From assembly GCA_021202515.1 (NCBI GenBank), contig JAJQCW010000027.1, positions 1-44,829 on the forward strand: DNA of 44,829 nt. The letters are read 5' to 3'. The notes under the pieces were generated by a model. The model was given only the letters and a program-made list of their open reading frames with translations. It made no database searches and was not told the DNA's origin. A program made the translations under genes and the position numbers. Shown one piece after another: positions 1-7,880 of this stretch (positions within the stretch are counted from its first letter, which is position 1; each line of letters begins with the position of its first letter). This stretch comes from Clostridiales bacterium (GTDB lineage: Bacteria > Bacillota > Clostridia > Oscillospirales > Oscillospiraceae).

Positions 1-322
1 CTAACGAATAAACTCTTCCCCTTTTCCTGGTTTCACATCATTGACAAATGAACAATAGTGGATGATTTCCAATAAGTCTTCATTACAGCCAGATTGTACA
101 ACATATGTTGTAGGACAGCAAGCGGCATTCTCCGATTATGCGACATCTGCCAGACATTGTTGCTTGATGAACCGGCTGTCGCAGAGTAGAATGAGATTAT
201 GCAACAGGTGTTGTGCATTTGCCGTCATCTGTGAAAACATTTAATCTGCAAATTTACTTTCGGCAGCGTCGATCCGCCTGCTCAGACCATCCGTGTTCTT
301 TTCCGACCAAACCAAAAAGCGG

Positions 323-361
323 CCAGCACCACTCAAACAACAAGTTGGTGCTGGTTGTTTT
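323..361 (+). terminator. Terminator-like hairpin
   Basis: CCAGCACCA (323-331) and TGGTGCTGG (346-354) form a perfect 9-bp stem with a 14-nt loop. The right arm is followed by TTGTTTTG on the plus strand. It could end a gene upstream of the window. The T-rich tail is imperfect. Confidence 0.5.
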
Positions 362-654
362 GACATCGTCGTTTTCATGACCTTCAAAAGCGTTTCCACA
401 AAACCCATAAAAAAAGAAACGAAGGCAGGAGAAGGCGAAATCCTGGAAACACATTCTTTACAGTATTTTCACAAATGACAGCCAAACGTTTATTTTATGT
501 TGCGTTATCTGTTGTAAAGTACCGTTATCATCCAAGAAAAAAGGTGAAAGCGTTTCCCACCCCCAAAACAGCGCAGTTTTCGCATTGAGATACCGTTTTA
601 AGGCTTCTGCCTTGGACAGGGAGAAGCGCAGCTCCGCAGGCAGGGAGCGCAGCG

Positions 655-764
655 GAAGTGCCCCTTGAGGGCAGAAGTACCCCTCGAGGGTAGAAGTGCC
701 GCTTGACGGCGGAGGGCAAAGCCCCGGAAGTGCTGCCTGACAGCAGAAGTACCGCTTGACGGTA
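655..764 (+). repeat. Array of five 19-nt covarying hairpin units
   Basis: Five units share the form GAAG, 5-nt arm, 5-nt loop, 5-nt arm. The arm pairs are TGCCC/GGGCA (659-673), TACCC/GGGTA (678-692), TGCCG/CGGCG (697-711, last pair a wobble), TGCTG/CAGCA (731-745) and TACCG/CGGTA (750-764). The loops are CTTGA, CTCGA, CTTGA, CCTGA and CTTGA. Units 1-3 are spaced exactly 19 nt apart, as are units 4-5. A 15-nt spacer with a small GGGC/GCCC hairpin separates the two groups. The arms differ between units but stay complementary, which points to a structured element. The same unit recurs in at least eight other places in the window. Confidence 0.85.
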
Positions 765-910
765 AAGCAGATTGTCAAAAAAACCAATTTCCCAAAATGA
801 AGTGGCGTAAAAAGTTATGAAAGCCCTCCGCAGGAGTTTTGTTGCGCAAGCAACAAAATAAAATGAAATCCGTGCTTTTAGCCGGGCGTGTACCGGCAAA
901 AGCACACAGG

Positions 911-947
911 CAGGGAGCGAAGCGGAAGTGCCGCTTGACGGCGGAGG
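911..947 (+). repeat. Single copy of the hairpin element
   Basis: The sequence CAGGGAGCGAAGCGGAAG leads into TGCCG (929-933), CTTGA and CGGCG (939-943), then GAGG. It has the same organisation as the array at 655-764 with only one hairpin unit. The leading CAGGGAGCGNAGCGGAAG block also precedes the array at 655 and, in variant form, the copies at 35611 and 37861, so it belongs to the element. Confidence 0.75.
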
Positions 948-1101
948 CCCCAAACGTGCGCATAGGGAACCCAGACGAAGCCCAGCGAAGCGGGTTCGGC
1001 TGGGAGAGGAGGAGCAACGGAATGGATGAGCTTTCGGCTTTAGCCGGAAGCGAAGGATATGAAGTCTGCTCCGACGAAGTGCGCTGCCGGGGCCGCACAT
1101 T

Positions 1102-1152
1102 CGACCAAAATCCGTGATTTTGGTCGAGAGCCTGTCGTTTTTCGACAGGCTC
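1102..1152. promoter_or_regulatory. Two adjacent perfect inverted repeats before the ABC exporter
   Basis: CGACCAAAATC (1102-1112) and GATTTTGGTCG (1116-1126) form a perfect 11-bp stem with a 3-nt loop. One base later GAGCCTGTCG (1128-1137) and CGACAGGCTC (1143-1152) form a perfect 10-bp stem with a TTTTT loop. The second stem ends only a few bases before the AAAGGAG ribosome site (1156-1162) of the ATPase gene, so it could affect its translation or transcription. Alternatively the pair could be the end of an old mobile element. Confidence 0.6.
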
Positions 1153-1168
1153 AGTAAAGGAGACCTCT

Positions 1169-1882
1169 ATGCTGCAAATCAAAGACATCCGAAAGCAATA
1201 TCACACCGGCAATCTGGTTCAGCAGGCGCTGGACGGCGTGTCCCTGGAATTCCGGGATTGTGAATTTGTGGCCATCCTCGGTCCCAGCGGGTCGGGCAAG
1301 ACTACGCTGCTGAACATCATTGGTGGGCTGGACCGCTATGACAGCGGCGACCTGATTATTAATGGTGTTTCTACCAAGCAATATAAGGACCGGGACTGGG
1401 ACGCCTACCGCAACCACTCCATCGGCTTTGTCTTTCAGAGCTACAACCTCATCACCCATCAGTCCATCCTGGCCAACGTGGAGTTGGCGCTGACCCTCTC
1501 CGGCGTCCCCAGGTCAGAGCGCCGGGAGCGGGCTACCAAAATGCTGGACAGGGTGGGGCTGGGCGACCAGGTACACAAAAAGCCCAACCAGCTCTCCGGC
1601 GGACAGATGCAGCGCGTCGCCATCGCCCGGGCGCTGGTCAATGACCCGGACATTCTGTTGGCCGACGAACCCACCGGCGCGCTGGACACCCAGACCGGTA
1701 TCCAGGTCATGGAGCTGCTGAAAGAGGTGGCCGAGGACCGGCTGGTCATTATGGTAACTCACAACCCAGACCTGGCCGAACAGTACGCCACCCGGATCGT
1801 CCGGGTGAAGGATGGACGCCTGCTTTCGGACTCCCGGCCGCTGACCGAGGCCGAGCGGACACAGTGCGTCGCGGAGGTGTGA
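1169..1882 (+). CDS. ABC transporter ATP-binding protein (MacB/LolD type)
   Basis: This 237-residue protein is the cytoplasmic ATPase of an ABC export system. The expected motifs are in order: Walker A GPSGSGKT (38-45), Q-loop glutamine at 90, signature LSGGQ (142-146), Walker B ILLADEP (162-168), D-loop GALD (170-173) and the switch histidine at 198 (MVTHNP). Length and motif wording match the MacB/LolD/FtsE class that pairs with FtsX-like permeases. The ATG is preceded by AAAGGAG. The stop is followed 3 nt later by the start of a giant FtsX-like permease, so the two genes are almost certainly co-transcribed and form one transporter. The substrate cannot be told from sequence; antimicrobial peptides or lipids are typical for the class. 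Confidence 0.93.
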   Translation: MLQIKDIRKQYHTGNLVQQALDGVSLEFRDCEFVAILGPSGSGKTTLLNIIGGLDRYDSGDLIINGVSTKQYKDRDWDAYRNHSIGFVFQSYNLITHQSILANVELALTLSGVPRSERRERATKMLDRVGLGDQVHKKPNQLSGGQMQRVAIARALVNDPDILLADEPTGALDTQTGIQVMELLKEVAEDRLVIMVTHNPDLAEQYATRIVRVKDGRLLSDSRPLTEAERTQCVAEV

Positions 1883-1885
1883 GCC

Positions 1886-4800
1886 ATGCGAAAAAAGCAG
1901 AACAAAACAGGGAACCCCAGAACCTCCATGTCGTTCCTGACGGCACTGGGCCTCTCCGCCAACAATCTGCGCACCAAAAAGGGCCGAACGCTGATGACCG
2001 CCTTCGCGGGCAGCATCGGCATCATCGGCATTGCGCTGATCCTGGCCCTCTCCAGCGGCGTCAACGACTATATTCGGGGAATCGAGGAGGATACCCTGGC
2101 TGAGTACCCCCTCCAAATCACCAGCTCCGCCTTTGATATCTCATCATTGCTGGCCACCATGTCCTCCTCGGACGTGGAGGGCGATGTGATCGACGCCGAG
2201 GCAGATGCTGAGATCTCTGTGACGGAGGTCATCTCCACCCTGTTTTCCCAGATGAACTCCAATGACCTGGCCGCGCTGAAGGAGTACATCGAGAGCGGTG
2301 AGAGCGACCTGATGGACTATGTCTCCTCCGTTGAGTACATCTACGACCTGGAGCCAGAGATCTACCTCCAGGACGGCGACACTGTCCGGCGGGTCAACCC
2401 GGACGACTCTCTCAGCCTCAACAGCAGTTCCATTTTCTCCAGCTTCATGTCCTCCTCCGGCATCACCTCGTTCTACGCCATGCCGGAGCAGGAGTCCCTT
2501 TATGTGAGCCAGTATGACGTGCTGGCGGGCCACTGGCCGGAAAACTACAACGAGTGCGTGCTGGTCCTGACATCGGATGGCAGCGTCAGCGACTATATGC
2601 TGTACACCCTGGGCCTGCGGGATTATTCCGAGCTGGAAAACATCATCGAACAGTATTCCGATGGCGAGGATGTCGTCGGAATAAAAAACATCGGCGCGTA
2701 TACCTATGACGATGTGCTGGGTATCACATTTAAGGTGGTTTGCAGCGCCGACTACTACGCCTACGACAGCGAATACGATGTCTGGGTGGACAAGACAGAG
2801 AACGAGGAATATCTGACCGAACTGGTGGAAAACGGGGAGGATTTGACCATCGTTGGGGTGGTGCAGCCCTCCGAGGACGCCTCCGGCGCGGCCCTGTCCT
2901 CCGGCATCAACTACCCCATGTCCCTGATCTACCACATGACGGAACTGTCAGAGAGCAGCAACGCGGTTCAGGCCCAACTGGCCAACCCGGACATCAATAT
3001 CTTCACCGGGGAGGAATTCGGCGAGGACACCGACGAGTTTGATTTGAGTTCCATGCTCTCCATCGACGAAGACGCGCTGTCCGACCTGTTCGACCTGAGC
3101 GGCCTGACGGATTCCTTTGAACTGGATTTGTCCTCTCTGAACCTGGATATCGATTCACTGGACTTGGATTTCAGTTCGATGGACCTGGACTTTTCCTCTC
3201 TGGACCTGGACATCGACCTGAGTTCGCTGGACCTGTCCTCCATGGACCTGGACCTGAGCCTGGACACCAGTTCGCTGGACCTCTCTGACTATCTGGACCT
3301 GAGTTCCATTGATTTGAGTTCGATTGATGCAGACTCCATCGAAATCGACCTGTCGGGCCTGGATTTGAGTGAACTGCTCAGCGGCATCACGCTGGACATC
3401 TCCCAAGACGCTGTGGCCGACCTGACCAACGACCTGCTGGAAGGGTATCAATCTTACTTGGAGAGCAACTCCGGCGCATCTTATTCCGACCTGGCAGGGG
3501 ACTTTTCCGCCTATCTGAACAGCGCCGAGGCTGCGGACATCATTGAGGATTTTTTGAACGACTTGCTGGAGAACAGCGAAGTCTCCGTTTCGACCGACGG
3601 TCTGACCGAAGTCATCGAAGGGGTCCTGGCGGACGCCGAAGAAGCGGGGACCGCTGTTGACGCAGACGCCCTCGTTTCCGCGGTGGTGGACTACATCAAC
3701 GAGTCGGCGGTGGTCTCAGTCAATGTCGGCGACGCCGACATCGCCGGGCTGGTCAATTCCCTGGTCTCCGGTTACAGCGACTACGCAGAGGCCAACGGCC
3801 TGACCACTTTCGACAGTGTCAGTAAGAGCTTTTCCGCCTATCTCAGCACAGACGAGGCGGCGCAGATTTTGTCCGACGGGCTGATGAGCATGGTAGACAT
3901 GGACGCCATACAAGAGCAGGTGGCCGCCGCTCTGGAGGACTATTTGCAGACCGCCCTCGCCTCCGCGCTGTCCGCCTATACGGAGGCGCTGTCTGCGGCC
4001 ATCGAGGAACAGCTCACCGCCGCCATGGAGCAGATGATGAGCGGACTGACGGAACAAATCAGCGCACAGATTTCAGCCCAGTTGTCCAGCGCCATGGAGC
4101 AGATGATGGGGCAGGTGACAGAAGAACTCACCACGCAGCTCTCCACCCAGCTATCCAGCGCCCTGTCGTCCATGACCGACGAGGTCATGGAGCAGCTTTC
4201 CGGCCAACTTTCGGACAGCATGGAGTCCATGATGACCGAGATGATGGAGGGGATGTCGGACAGTCTGGCGGACTCCCTGACCATCGACGCGGACACACTG
4301 ACGGACGCTTTCAACTTCAATATGGACAGCGATGCGCTGACGGAACTGCTGTCCTCCATGAGCGACTCCGTTAGCACGGATTATACAAGTAACCTGACAT
4401 CTCTGGGCTACGCGGACTTCGCAACGCCCAGCGAAATCGACATCTATCCCATCGACTTCGACGCCAAGGAGGAGGTCGTGGCCATTCTGGACAACTACAA
4501 CGACCAGATGGAAGCCGCAGGCGAGACGGATAAAGTCATCTCCTATACCGATTTGGCCGGTACCATGATGTCCTCGGTGACGACCATCATCAACGTGGTC
4601 TCCTATGTGCTGATCGCGTTCATCGCGGTCTCCCTGGTGGTGTCCTGCATCATGATCTCTATTATCACCCAAATCTCCGTCATGGAGCGGACCAAGGAAA
4701 TCGGCATTTTGCGGGCTATCGGCGCCAGCAAGGGAAACATTTCCCTCGTGTTCAACGCGGAAACGTTTATCATCGGCAGTTGCTCCGGTCTGATCGGCGT

Positions 4801-5002
4801 GACCGTGACGGAGCTTTTGCTCCCTCTCATCAACAGCCTGATCCACAGCCTGGTGGGGGATACCTCGGTCAACGCAGTCCTGCCTTGGACTTATGCGGCA
4901 ATGCTGGTCGTCCTTAGCATTGTCATCACCGTGCTCAGCGGACTGGTGCCTGCCTGGAGAGCGGCAAAACTGGACCCGGTCACGGCCCTGCGTTCGGAAT
5001 AA
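1886..5002 (+). CDS. Giant FtsX-like ABC permease with a repetitive extracellular domain
   Basis: This 1038-residue membrane protein is the partner of the ATPase immediately upstream. One N-terminal membrane segment lies at about residues 33-58. Three more follow near the C-terminus (roughly 900-1030), including the FtsX-type coupling segment MERTKEIGILRAIGASKG and the ending PVTALRSE. Between them lies an extracellular insert of more than 800 residues, several times the usual size. It contains a strip of LDLSS-, LDLD- and MDLD-type repeats (about residues 413-495). Further on is a long serine/glutamine/methionine-rich stretch (about 690-820) with repeated EQMMSGLTEQI- and QLSSAMEQMM-like units that looks helical or coiled. 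The family is clear; the role of the insert is unknown. Confidence 0.9.
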   Translation: MRKKQNKTGNPRTSMSFLTALGLSANNLRTKKGRTLMTAFAGSIGIIGIALILALSSGVNDYIRGIEEDTLAEYPLQITSSAFDISSLLATMSSSDVEGDVIDAEADAEISVTEVISTLFSQMNSNDLAALKEYIESGESDLMDYVSSVEYIYDLEPEIYLQDGDTVRRVNPDDSLSLNSSSIFSSFMSSSGITSFYAMPEQESLYVSQYDVLAGHWPENYNECVLVLTSDGSVSDYMLYTLGLRDYSELENIIEQYSDGEDVVGIKNIGAYTYDDVLGITFKVVCSADYYAYDSEYDVWVDKTENEEYLTELVENGEDLTIVGVVQPSEDASGAALSSGINYPMSLIYHMTELSESSNAVQAQLANPDINIFTGEEFGEDTDEFDLSSMLSIDEDALSDLFDLSGLTDSFELDLSSLNLDIDSLDLDFSSMDLDFSSLDLDIDLSSLDLSSMDLDLSLDTSSLDLSDYLDLSSIDLSSIDADSIEIDLSGLDLSELLSGITLDISQDAVADLTNDLLEGYQSYLESNSGASYSDLAGDFSAYLNSAEAADIIEDFLNDLLENSEVSVSTDGLTEVIEGVLADAEEAGTAVDADALVSAVVDYINESAVVSVNVGDADIAGLVNSLVSGYSDYAEANGLTTFDSVSKSFSAYLSTDEAAQILSDGLMSMVDMDAIQEQVAAALEDYLQTALASALSAYTEALSAAIEEQLTAAMEQMMSGLTEQISAQISAQLSSAMEQMMGQVTEELTTQLSTQLSSALSSMTDEVMEQLSGQLSDSMESMMTEMMEGMSDSLADSLTIDADTLTDAFNFNMDSDALTELLSSMSDSVSTDYTSNLTSLGYADFATPSEIDIYPIDFDAKEEVVAILDNYNDQMEAAGETDKVISYTDLAGTMMSSVTTIINVVSYVLIAFIAVSLVVSCIMISIITQISVMERTKEIGILRAIGASKGNISLVFNAETFIIGSCSGLIGVTVTELLLPLINSLIHSLVGDTSVNAVLPWTYAAMLVVLSIVITVLSGLVPAWRAAKLDPVTALRSE

Positions 5003-5197
5003 AACCGTGCGATTGCAGCCGCTGGAAAATGATGACCTTTACACCCACCTTCGTCAGGTTCCGAATGGTCTCACAGTAGTTTGCGATATTCCCAACTCTC
5101 GTAGGCGGTCTGTGGTCAGGTCCCGGTATTTTACCGCGTCCGGGGCGCTGAAAATGCTTCGGCTGGTGCTGGAGCTGGCCGAGGCCCAGGGCTACGA

Positions 5198-5523
5198 CAT
5201 GACCTCCTTCAGAAATGCGATTCAGTCTGGGCTGGTGCCGTGCAGTGTTCCGCCATATGACCACCAAATCTGGTCGTACTGTACATAGACCTCGCCGTGG
5301 GACAGATAGCCGCCCCAAATACAACCTTCCCAAAAGCGCTGGGTCATCTTTTCGCCGGTGATGTTTCCCCATCCAAGGTTGATGTTGCCTTCATAGGCGC
5401 ACTCATCCACTACGATGGGCTTTTGGTAAATCTGCCGCCATTCTCTGACCATTTCGGCGGTTTTGTATATATCGAGACGCTGCACGCTGACGTGGGTGAT
5501 CCAGGGGCGGGTGTAGTCAAAAC
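5198..5523 (-). pseudogene. C-terminal remnant of a glycoside hydrolase (DUF5060/DUF5605-like)
   Basis: The minus strand reads through TRPWITHVSVQ, KPIVVDECAYEG, WGNITGEKMTQRFWEG and WWSYGGTLHG, then a stop, then IAFLKEVM in the same frame. These blocks resemble the C-terminal part of putative glycoside hydrolases carrying DUF5060/DUF5605 domains, recalled from memory. The catalytic N-terminal part is missing, an in-frame stop lies just upstream (about 5530) and another at 5222-5224. It is a decayed fragment and probably not functional. Downstream to 5003 the minus strand shows only further broken frames. Confidence 0.7.
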
Positions 5524-5581
5524 CGTCCTAGGCGTTGCCTTTGCCGCCAGCGCGAACAAGCAGTAGTTCTCCCGCAGAACC

Positions 5582-6040
5582 TCAGGCAAGCTCCCTGCCA
5601 ACGGCAATCGTGCCGCTGATGGCCGCGCCGCAGGCTGCCTCTTCCTTGTATTCCGCCAGAGACAGCTCCGCGTGGAACATCCGGCGACAAATCTCCTGCA
5701 AAACCGGGTTCATCCGCAGGCCGTTGCCAGAGGCCACTAAGCGCTCCGCCTCCAGGCCGGTCCCAGCGCGCATCAGGCTGTACATATCGTACAGTTCCCG
5801 GGCCATCCCCTCCAGGACGCCGAAGGTCAACCCCTCTGGGGTGAAGTTGTCCTCGGACAGATTGGTGATGCTTCCGCGCAGCCCCGGGTGTACCCGGGTC
5901 CCGTTGAACGTGGTGCGCACCTGCATCCGGTCCTGCTGTTCCATGCCTTTTTGCGCCAACTGTGCCATCAGGCCGTACTGTGCGGCGTCCGGCAGCCCGG
6001 CTGCGCAGGCGTATTCTCTGATTTCTCTGTGTCCTTGGAA
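5582..6040 (-). pseudogene. C-terminal remnant of an FGGY-type carbohydrate kinase
   Basis: The intact stretch of about 128 residues ends in SGNGLRMNPVLQEI and KEEAACGAAISG. This is the C-terminal (FGGY_C-like) pattern of sugar kinases such as sedoheptulokinase or xylulokinase. Upstream in the same frame IREYACAAGLPDAAQYG continues to about 6040. There is no ATP-binding N-terminal domain, whereas the family is usually about 500 residues. With the neighbouring hydrolase remnant it suggests a sugar-use operon that has been largely deleted. Which sugar cannot be told. Confidence 0.7.
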
Positions 6041-6230
6041 AATCTTCCGTTAAAGCTCTCTTGTTTTTCCAGCATTCCATCGTTCAGAAAGCTGACACAA
6101 CCATTTTATGATATAAATATCTTACCATTAAAACCTCTGCACAGCAAGCTCCGCATCTCAGCTTCTAAACCTTCTGAAACCATTTTCATAATGAAGCAAA
6201 AATAATTCTTTCTATTTTCTCCTATTGCAG

Positions 6231-6259
6231 TTGAAATTCTATTTCTTTTATGATATAGT
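6231..6259 (+). promoter_or_regulatory. Sigma-A-type promoter of malQ
   Basis: TTGAAA (6231-6236), a 17-bp spacer and TATAGT (6254-6259) lie 49 bp ahead of the malQ start. The stretch is AT-rich, unlike the flanking genes. Confidence 0.75.
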
Positions 6260-6270
6260 TATTTCATGAA

Positions 6271-6288
6271 GTTTCGTAATGTTTCGTG
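6271..6288 (+). promoter_or_regulatory. Candidate maltodextrin repressor operator
   Basis: GTTTCGTAATGTTTCGTG lies 12 bp downstream of the -10 box, about where a repressor would block transcription. It matches GTTTCGCTAAGTTTCGTC at 18040-18057 at 14 or 15 of 18 positions; that copy lies just downstream of the -10 box of the maltodextrin-binding protein gene. Both contain two TTTCG blocks 10 bp apart. The nearby LacI-family gene (18325) is the likely binder, by inference. Confidence 0.55.
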
Positions 6289-6307
6289 CGAAAGGAGAAT
6301 ACGCATT

Positions 6308-7825
6308 ATGAACCGTTCCGCAGGGATTCTGCTGTCCGTCACCAGCCTGCCCTCTAAATACGGCATCGGCTGCTTTGACGGCAGCGCCTACCGCTTCGTG
6401 GACTGGCTGGCCGGCGCAGGGCAGACCTATTGGCAGATCCTCCCTCTGGCCCCAGTCAGCCACGGAAAGTCCGACAACTCTCCCTATCAGGCGTTTTCCG
6501 CCTTTGCGGGGAACCCCTACTTCATCAGCCTGGAAGCGCGGGTGGAACAGGGTGTGCTGACACAGGGGGAGTGTGACGCTGCCGACTTCGACAGCGCCGA
6601 CGGCAGAGTGGACTACCAAAAGCTCCACGACAACCGCCTCCCCCTGCTGCGCAAGGCATACGAACGCAGCGACATCAGCCGCGACCCGGCGTATCAGCAA
6701 TTTGTTCAGGAAAACAACTGGTGGCTGTCGGATTACGCCCTGTTTATGGCGCTGAAAGGGTTCTTCCGCGAGGCCCCCTGGACCGAGTGGCCGGAGGACA
6801 TCCGCCTACACTGGGGCTTCGCGGTGGACTACTATCACCGGAAACTGTACTACGATGTGGAGTTCCAGAAGTATCTGCAATTTCAGTTCTTCCGGCAGTG
6901 GTGGGCGCTGAAGGACTACGCTAACCGCAGGGGGATTCAAATCATCGGGGACATTCCAATCTACGTCTCGCCGGACAGCGCGGATGTCTGGGCACACCCG
7001 GAGCTGTTTCAGCTCAACGAGCAAAACCAGCCCACGGCGGTGGCCGGTTGTCCGCCGGACGCCTTCTCCGCCACAGGCCAGATTTGGGGCAATCCCCTCT
7101 ACCGCTGGGACTACCACCGCAGCACCGGGTTCGACTGGTGGGTCTCCCGGCTGTGGCACAGCTTCCGGCTCTACAATGTGGTGCGCATCGACCACTTCCG
7201 GGGCTTTGACGAGTATTTCTCCATCCCCTGTGACAGTACCTCCGCCCTCAGCGGGCACTGGGAGCGCGGCCCCGGCCTCGACCTGTTCCGCACCGTGGAG
7301 GCGCGGTTGGGCTGGCGGCGCATCATCGCGGAGGATCTGGGGTACATGACCGACTCGGTGCGGTGGCTGGTGCGCAACACCGGCTTCCCCAACATGAAGG
7401 TGCTGGAATTTGGCTTCGACCCCGACGATGTGGGCGCGGCCAACGACTATCTCCCCCACAACTACGGGGAGAACTGCGTGGCTTACACCGGCACCCACGA
7501 CAATGAGACCCTGGTGGGCTGGTATCAGAACCTGTCCCCTGCGGTGGGACAGCTTGTCCGGGACTACCTGTGTGATGAGAGTCTGGCGGACGAGCGCCTG
7601 CCCCATGCGCTAATTGCTCTGGTGCTGCGCAGCCGGGCCAACGACTGCATCATCCCCATCCAGGACTGGTTGGGCTGTGACAATCGCTGCCGGATGAACG
7701 TCCCCTCTACCGTGGGGCAAAACTGGCGCTGGCGGCTCCGGGGCGGTGAGCTGACGGCGGAGCTGCAAAGCCAGATCCTCGGCATGACCTTGCGGTTTGG
7801 CCGGATGAACTGGGACATCCCATAA
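6308..7825 (+). CDS. malQ: 4-alpha-glucanotransferase (amylomaltase)
   Basis: GH77 enzyme that transfers alpha-1,4-glucan segments between maltodextrins in the cytoplasm, releasing glucose and longer chains. The 505 residues match the usual bacterial length. Key motifs are GCPPDAFSATGQIWGNPLY (about 248-264), the nucleophile in RIDHFRGF (D295), the acid/base in AEDLG (E342) and GTHDN (D398). The ATG at 6308 is preferred over the in-frame upstream ATG at 6266. It has AAAGGAG about 10 nt upstream, and the earlier ATG would overlap the candidate operator. The gene stands alone on the plus strand with its own promoter and shares an operator-like site with the minus-strand maltodextrin operon. It is a useful uninterrupted reference for the second MalQ at 10616-12187. 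Confidence 0.95.
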   Translation: MNRSAGILLSVTSLPSKYGIGCFDGSAYRFVDWLAGAGQTYWQILPLAPVSHGKSDNSPYQAFSAFAGNPYFISLEARVEQGVLTQGECDAADFDSADGRVDYQKLHDNRLPLLRKAYERSDISRDPAYQQFVQENNWWLSDYALFMALKGFFREAPWTEWPEDIRLHWGFAVDYYHRKLYYDVEFQKYLQFQFFRQWWALKDYANRRGIQIIGDIPIYVSPDSADVWAHPELFQLNEQNQPTAVAGCPPDAFSATGQIWGNPLYRWDYHRSTGFDWWVSRLWHSFRLYNVVRIDHFRGFDEYFSIPCDSTSALSGHWERGPGLDLFRTVEARLGWRRIIAEDLGYMTDSVRWLVRNTGFPNMKVLEFGFDPDDVGAANDYLPHNYGENCVAYTGTHDNETLVGWYQNLSPAVGQLVRDYLCDESLADERLPHALIALVLRSRANDCIIPIQDWLGCDNRCRMNVPSTVGQNWRWRLRGGELTAELQSQILGMTLRFGRMNWDIP

Positions 7826-7832
7826 GAAAAAG

Positions 7833-7876
7833 AACATTCCTGATACAGAAAACCACTGCATCAGGAATGTTTTTTC
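7833..7876. terminator. Bidirectional terminator between malQ and the HAD gene
   Basis: AACATTCCTGAT (7833-7844) and ATCAGGAATGTT (7860-7871) form a perfect 12-bp stem followed by a T run. An A run on the left side would serve the convergent minus-strand gene. Confidence 0.9.
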
Positions 7877-7880
7877 TTGT

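Larger units (their letters stand above)
1..1101. other. Gene-free region with repeats
   Basis: No convincing coding sequence was found. The first 500 bases are AT-richer and look like plain intergenic DNA, with a terminator-like hairpin at 323-354. Bases 600-1060 are GC-rich and largely made of short repeated blocks, including the hairpin array at 655-764 and one more unit at 925-943. The open frames here consist mainly of translated repeats and match no family I know. A cre-like sequence (TGAAAGCGTTTCCC, 545-558) resembles the CcpA-binding consensus with one mismatch, but no gene start lies close enough to make it meaningful. Confidence 0.7.

Noticed and set aside
545-558. CcpA (cre) site
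   Set aside because: The match is good (one mismatch), but it lies about 600 bp from any gene start in a repeat-rich region, so a functional site is not supported.
600-1060. CRISPR array
   Set aside because: The repeated units are palindromic 19-nt blocks directly abutting each other with no unique spacers of regular length, and no cas genes are present.
528-1100. Minus-strand frame of 190 codons in the repeat region
   Set aside because: Most of it is translated hairpin-element repeat. The protein is low in recognisable structure and there is no ribosome site.
3155-4846. Long minus-strand frames opposite the FtsX-like permease
   Set aside because: They mirror the repetitive LDLSS-rich coding sequence and give His/Gln/Val-rich translations without family resemblance.
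4980-5221. Recombinase-like fragment on the minus strand (NIANYCETIRNL)
   Set aside because: Only a short stretch looks vaguely like a resolvase; frames are broken and I cannot support the family.
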